Source: Clostridiales bacterium (GTDB taxonomy: Bacteria; Bacillota_A; Clostridia; Christensenellales; Aristaeellaceae). From it: 44,405 bases of DNA. Below the pieces are notes generated by a model. That model saw nothing but the letters and a program-made list of their open reading frames with translations. It made no database searches and was not told where the DNA came from. The stretch's first letter is position 1; every line of letters begins with the position of its first letter. Positions 41,603-44,405 of the stretch are shown here, piece after piece. The DNA lies in the NCBI GenBank assembly GCA_024684665.1, contig JAIKWN010000257.1:1-44405 (forward strand), read 5' to 3'. A program made the position numbers and the translations under genes.

Positions 41603-41761
41603 AAACCGGCATTGCGAACCTTAGGCTCTTTATCAAGACGGGAGTTTGGAGGAGCCTGGATCCGCAGGAATCCATGAGAGGCATACGACCTCTTCGGGCA
41701 TTCCGGGGAACACGGAATGGGCGGTTACGGACGTGACAGAAGAATTCGGGGAGGCAATGGG

Positions 41762-43111
41762 ATGGCAAATGAGGCGGAGCTGCGGCTGCACCGCTGCTGC
41801 TTTACCGGGCACCGCCCGGAGAAACTGAAGGAATCCCCGGAAGAAGTGAAGGCCTGGCTGGAAGAGAGGATTGACAGGGCAATTGCGGGCGGATTTGTCA
41901 CCTTCATTTCCGGATGCGGGATGGGCGTCGACATCTGGGCAGGGCAGATCGTCCTTCGCAAAAAGACGGCGAATCCGAAAATCCATCTGATCGCCGCCGT
42001 GCCCTGGCCGGGATTTTCAAGCCGCTGGAGCGACGAATGGCGACAGCAGTACGAAGAACTGCTTGAGACCGCCGATCTCGTCGTAAACGTATGCCGCCAG
42101 TATCATGACGGCGTATTCCGGCAGCGCAATGAATGGATGGTCGACCACAGCAACCGGATGATTGCCTTCTATAACGGTGAGCCCGGAGGGACAAGGGAAA
42201 TGATCGCCTATGCCGAAAGAAAGGGCATTGAGGTCATAACCAACAATCCAGTTTATGAGGGGCGGCCGAAGAGGGAGCGAAAAGCGAAGGAAGAACAGTC
42301 GCATATACTTCCCTTCCCGGAGAACATCGCGAGCGACATAGGACTTTCCGGGATCTTCGGCGAAGACAGATACGAAGAACTGACGGATGATCAGATCGCG
42401 GGGCTCGAACATGTCTTGTGCATGCTGCCCGAGAGGGAAAGGGAGCTGCTGGAATACCGCTACAGGGAGAGGAAGACGTTTGAGGAATGCGCCGAGCGCT
42501 TCGAAATGAGCCGGCAGCGTGCCCAGCAGATCGCCTCAAAGGTCTTAAGAAAGCTGCGGCATCCGACCCGTATCGCCTTTATCCGTGACGGCTTTCACAA
42601 GGCGGAGCTGATGCTCATGCTTCGCTGCGCGGAGGAAATCAAAAACATCCTCGTGGTACAGCAAAGGCGCCGCCCGCTGATGAACGAGGAGGACGTTGTC
42701 AAGCTGGTCTTCCAGGGGATGCTCGGCGTCGGGCATCTGGTCCCGTCTGAAGAAGAGGCTAAAAAGCGGCTTCACCTGGAGATGAGCGGCCTTGAACCCA
42801 ACGCGGATGAGCTGCTGACGGAAGGGGTCAGCCCGCAGTGGTTCCGGCTGAACCTGAGGGCCGCGAAGGCGAAGGACATGAAGGAAGCGGAGATCGCGCA
42901 TATGCTCTGCGAGTCCGCAAAGCGTAGGCCGCTGTCGTTCACGCGCAGGAATGTATACAACTTCTGCGTAAAACTGGACGGGTCGGACAGGATGGAAGCC
43001 GCTGCAAGGCGTGTGCTTGATGAGTCGTGGCTGCCTTCTCACTCGGAGGAGTACCGAGCGGCATACCATCCGGCTTATCGCGTGCTGCATAATGATTTCA
43101 GGCGGGTTTAG
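41762..43111 (+). CDS. SLOG (YpsA-like) and sigma-70 region-4 fusion with unknown C-terminal domain
   Basis: The 449-residue protein has three parts. Residues 10-165 are a SLOG/DUF1273 (YpsA-like) Rossmann domain: CCFTGHRPEKL, FISGCGMGVDIWAGQ and AAVPWPGFSSRW, which in this superfamily bind nucleotide-like ligands. Residues 213-270 closely resemble sigma-70 region 4: LPERERELLEYRY, TFEECAERFEMSRQRAQQI and LRKLRHPTR, the last mirroring the -35-binding helix of RpoD. Residues 300-445 form a domain I cannot name, with VKLVFQGMLGVGHL, WFRLNLRAAKA and YHPAYRV. A ligand-responsive DNA- or RNA-polymerase-binding factor is one possibility. I chose the ATG at 41762, seven bases after GGGAGG. It lies 159 bases after recD2. 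Confidence 0.85.
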   Translation: MANEAELRLHRCCFTGHRPEKLKESPEEVKAWLEERIDRAIAGGFVTFISGCGMGVDIWAGQIVLRKKTANPKIHLIAAVPWPGFSSRWSDEWRQQYEELLETADLVVNVCRQYHDGVFRQRNEWMVDHSNRMIAFYNGEPGGTREMIAYAERKGIEVITNNPVYEGRPKRERKAKEEQSHILPFPENIASDIGLSGIFGEDRYEELTDDQIAGLEHVLCMLPERERELLEYRYRERKTFEECAERFEMSRQRAQQIASKVLRKLRHPTRIAFIRDGFHKAELMLMLRCAEEIKNILVVQQRRRPLMNEEDVVKLVFQGMLGVGHLVPSEEEAKKRLHLEMSGLEPNADELLTEGVSPQWFRLNLRAAKAKDMKEAEIAHMLCESAKRRPLSFTRRNVYNFCVKLDGSDRMEAAARRVLDESWLPSHSEEYRAAYHPAYRVLHNDFRRV

Positions 43112-43187
43112 CAAAAAGGAAATGAGAACCCCGGGGAAAAAGCCATAAGGGGAAGAAGGTTCCACGCGACGCAAGGGGAGGAAAACT

Positions 43188-43883
43188 ATGGAATGTGCAC
43201 AGATCATTCGGGTGAACGAACATGCCTGGCGGATCGAGGACAGCGGGGTCCGTTTTTTCCTGCTCGAAGGAACGGAAAGGGCACTTTTGATCGATAGCGG
43301 GATGAATGTCCGCAATGCGAGGGAAATTGCGGAGTCTCTGACCAGACTACCGGTCTGCTTGCTGAACACCCATGCCGACAGGGATCATATCGGCTGCAAT
43401 GAGGAGTTTGTGTCGTTCTACATGCATCCGGATGACGAACCGAACTACCGCAGATCCGGTAAGGGTGGGCAGGTGATTCCGGTACGGGACGGCGACGAGA
43501 TCGAACTTGGGGGCAGAAAGCTCCGGATCATTCACCTTCCGGGACATACGCCGGGCAGCATAGCGGTGCTGGACATCGGGAGCCGGGTGCTGATAAGCGG
43601 CGATCCGGTTCAGGAGCATGGCAGGATTTTCATGTTCGGCGAAAACCGCAATATGCAAAACTATATTGCGAGCCTGGAACGGCTCATGACCATGACCAAA
43701 GACTTCGATGAAATCTGGCCTTCGCACGCAGACTTCCCGGTGTTTCCGGACTGTATCGAAAGGCTCCGAGACGGCGCTGTGAAGATCCTGAACCATGAGG
43801 TCGTGGGAAAACCCACGGAGTTCTTCGGGCAGAAGATCCTTGTTTATGACCTGGTTTTCACGGCCTTTCTCTGTGATCCGTAA
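43188..43883 (+). CDS. Metallo-beta-lactamase-fold hydrolase
   Basis: This 231-residue protein is a cytoplasmic MBL-fold hydrolase, probably of a thioester, lactone or phosphodiester; the substrate is unknown. Visible metal residues are His62, Asp64, Asp66 and His67 (THADRDHIG), His120 (LPGHTPGS), Asp139 (ISGDPV) and a late His in WPSHADF. The motif is HxDxDH, with the second His of the usual HxHxDH replaced by Asp, a variant that occurs in family members. GGGGAGGAAAAC precedes the ATG. It follows the SLOG fusion gene by 76 bases. Confidence 0.88.
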   Translation: MECAQIIRVNEHAWRIEDSGVRFFLLEGTERALLIDSGMNVRNAREIAESLTRLPVCLLNTHADRDHIGCNEEFVSFYMHPDDEPNYRRSGKGGQVIPVRDGDEIELGGRKLRIIHLPGHTPGSIAVLDIGSRVLISGDPVQEHGRIFMFGENRNMQNYIASLERLMTMTKDFDEIWPSHADFPVFPDCIERLRDGAVKILNHEVVGKPTEFFGQKILVYDLVFTAFLCDP

Positions 43884-43928
43884 CCAGGGAAGCGCATACA
43901 ATAACGTAATGAAGCGGGGGAGAAGAGC

Positions 43929-44405
43929 ATGAAGGAAATCATAAATGCTTTTGATTACGCCGAGCGTATCACGAAGGAACTGCAGGAAGGCATCCTGCTC
44001 AATACCTGCGGGGAGAAGTTCAACAGCATGGTGATCGGCTGGGGCCACCTGGGCGTGATCTGGAATCGGCCCACGTTCACCGTCTATGTGCGCGGGAGCA
44101 GATATACGAAACCGCAGCTCGACATGACGCGGGAGTTTACGCTGTCCGTACCGCTAGAGGGACACCTTGGCAAGGACGCTCTCAGGGTCTGCGGTTCGCT
44201 GTCCGGACGGGACCTTGACAAAGAAAAAGCCGCGTCCCTGACGCTGGTGGACGCGGATGAAATCCATGCCCCCGGGATTCTGGAATACCCGCTGACGCTC
44301 GAATGCAGGGTGCTGTATCAGCAGGACCAGGTGCTTCTCGAAGTGCCCAAAGAAATCAGACATCGCTTTTATTCCAAAGGCGCGGACGAAGGGGACTTTC
44401 ACACC
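43929..44405 (+). CDS. Flavin reductase-like (flavoredoxin-type) protein, cut by window end
   Basis: The first 159 residues are present and the frame is open to the window end. The sequence has the flavoredoxin-type block FNSMVIGWGHLGVIWNRPTF followed by TVYVRGSRYTKPQLD, which in this family binds FMN. Family members reduce flavin or act as FMN-binding electron carriers; the full family length is about 165-190 residues, so little is missing. GGGGGAGAAG precedes the ATG, 45 bases after the MBL-fold gene. Confidence 0.85.
   Translation, partial: MKEIINAFDYAERITKELQEGILLNTCGEKFNSMVIGWGHLGVIWNRPTFTVYVRGSRYTKPQLDMTREFTLSVPLEGHLGKDALRVCGSLSGRDLDKEKAASLTLVDADEIHAPGILEYPLTLECRVLYQQDQVLLEVPKEIRHRFYSKGADEGDFHT

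Overview
The window looks like chromosomal DNA of an uncultured, carbohydrate-fermenting bacterium of the class Clostridia, with fairly high GC for that class. The evidence is Firmicute-type gene families (YesM/YesN-like two-component system, Firmicute UmuC-type polymerase with a YolD-like partner, RecD2, PepV-like dipeptidase, fused AroE-AroK), strong Shine-Dalgarno sites and many tight or 4-nt-overlapping gene junctions. All three transport binding proteins have cleavable signal peptides with no lipobox cysteine. A Christensenellales/Aristaeellaceae-like gut or rumen organism is my guess, with low confidence.

Region 1 (1-160): a hairpin-rich stretch ending in a rho-independent terminator, probably the 3' end of something that starts outside the window. 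Region 2 (308-12891, minus strand): a pectin/uronate utilisation locus. A response regulator, a sensor kinase and a TIM-barrel isomerase form one unit. From a clear promoter at 9268-9296 a second unit runs through a TRAP transporter (DctP, DctQ, DctM), an ABC sugar-binding protein, a GH105 unsaturated-uronyl hydrolase, two ABC permeases and a GH28 polygalacturonase. No ABC ATPase is encoded here, so a shared MsmX-type ATPase elsewhere is implied.

Region 3 (13384-16653, plus): a DNA-damage mutagenesis cassette made of a LexA-like HTH-S24 self-cleaving repressor, a small unknown protein, a Y-family polymerase and a YolD-like protein. Region 4 (17363-26110, plus): a GntR/FCD regulator, then a URO-D-fold protein with a methyltransferase-type zinc triad, a complete peptide-type ABC transporter and an M20 PepV-like dipeptidase, closed by a terminator. 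Region 5 (26469-27990): a membrane acyltransferase overlapping an HTH-AbrB regulator, in visibly AT-richer DNA.

Region 6 (28191-36129, plus): a complete shikimate operon, aroF-aroB-aroA-aroC-pheA-aroE/K-aroQ, making chorismate and then phenylpyruvate. It is preceded by an 18-codon leader peptide with a Tyr-Tyr-Tyr-Phe-Tyr-Phe run, embedded in a set of mutually exclusive hairpins that end in a strong terminator. This is a textbook-style transcription attenuator, apparently sensing charged tRNA-Tyr and tRNA-Phe, and is the most striking regulatory feature in the window.

Region 7 (36677-44405, plus): a secreted DUF6273-like protein, a DUF434-like protein, a RecD2 helicase fused to a DEDDh 3'-5' exonuclease, a SLOG (YpsA-like) protein fused to a sigma-70 region-4 helix-turn-helix and an unrecognised C-terminal domain, a metallo-beta-lactamase-fold hydrolase, and a flavin-reductase-like gene cut by the window end. 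The two fusion proteins are the best candidates for undescribed biochemistry. No rRNA, tRNA, CRISPR array, insertion sequence or prophage was seen.
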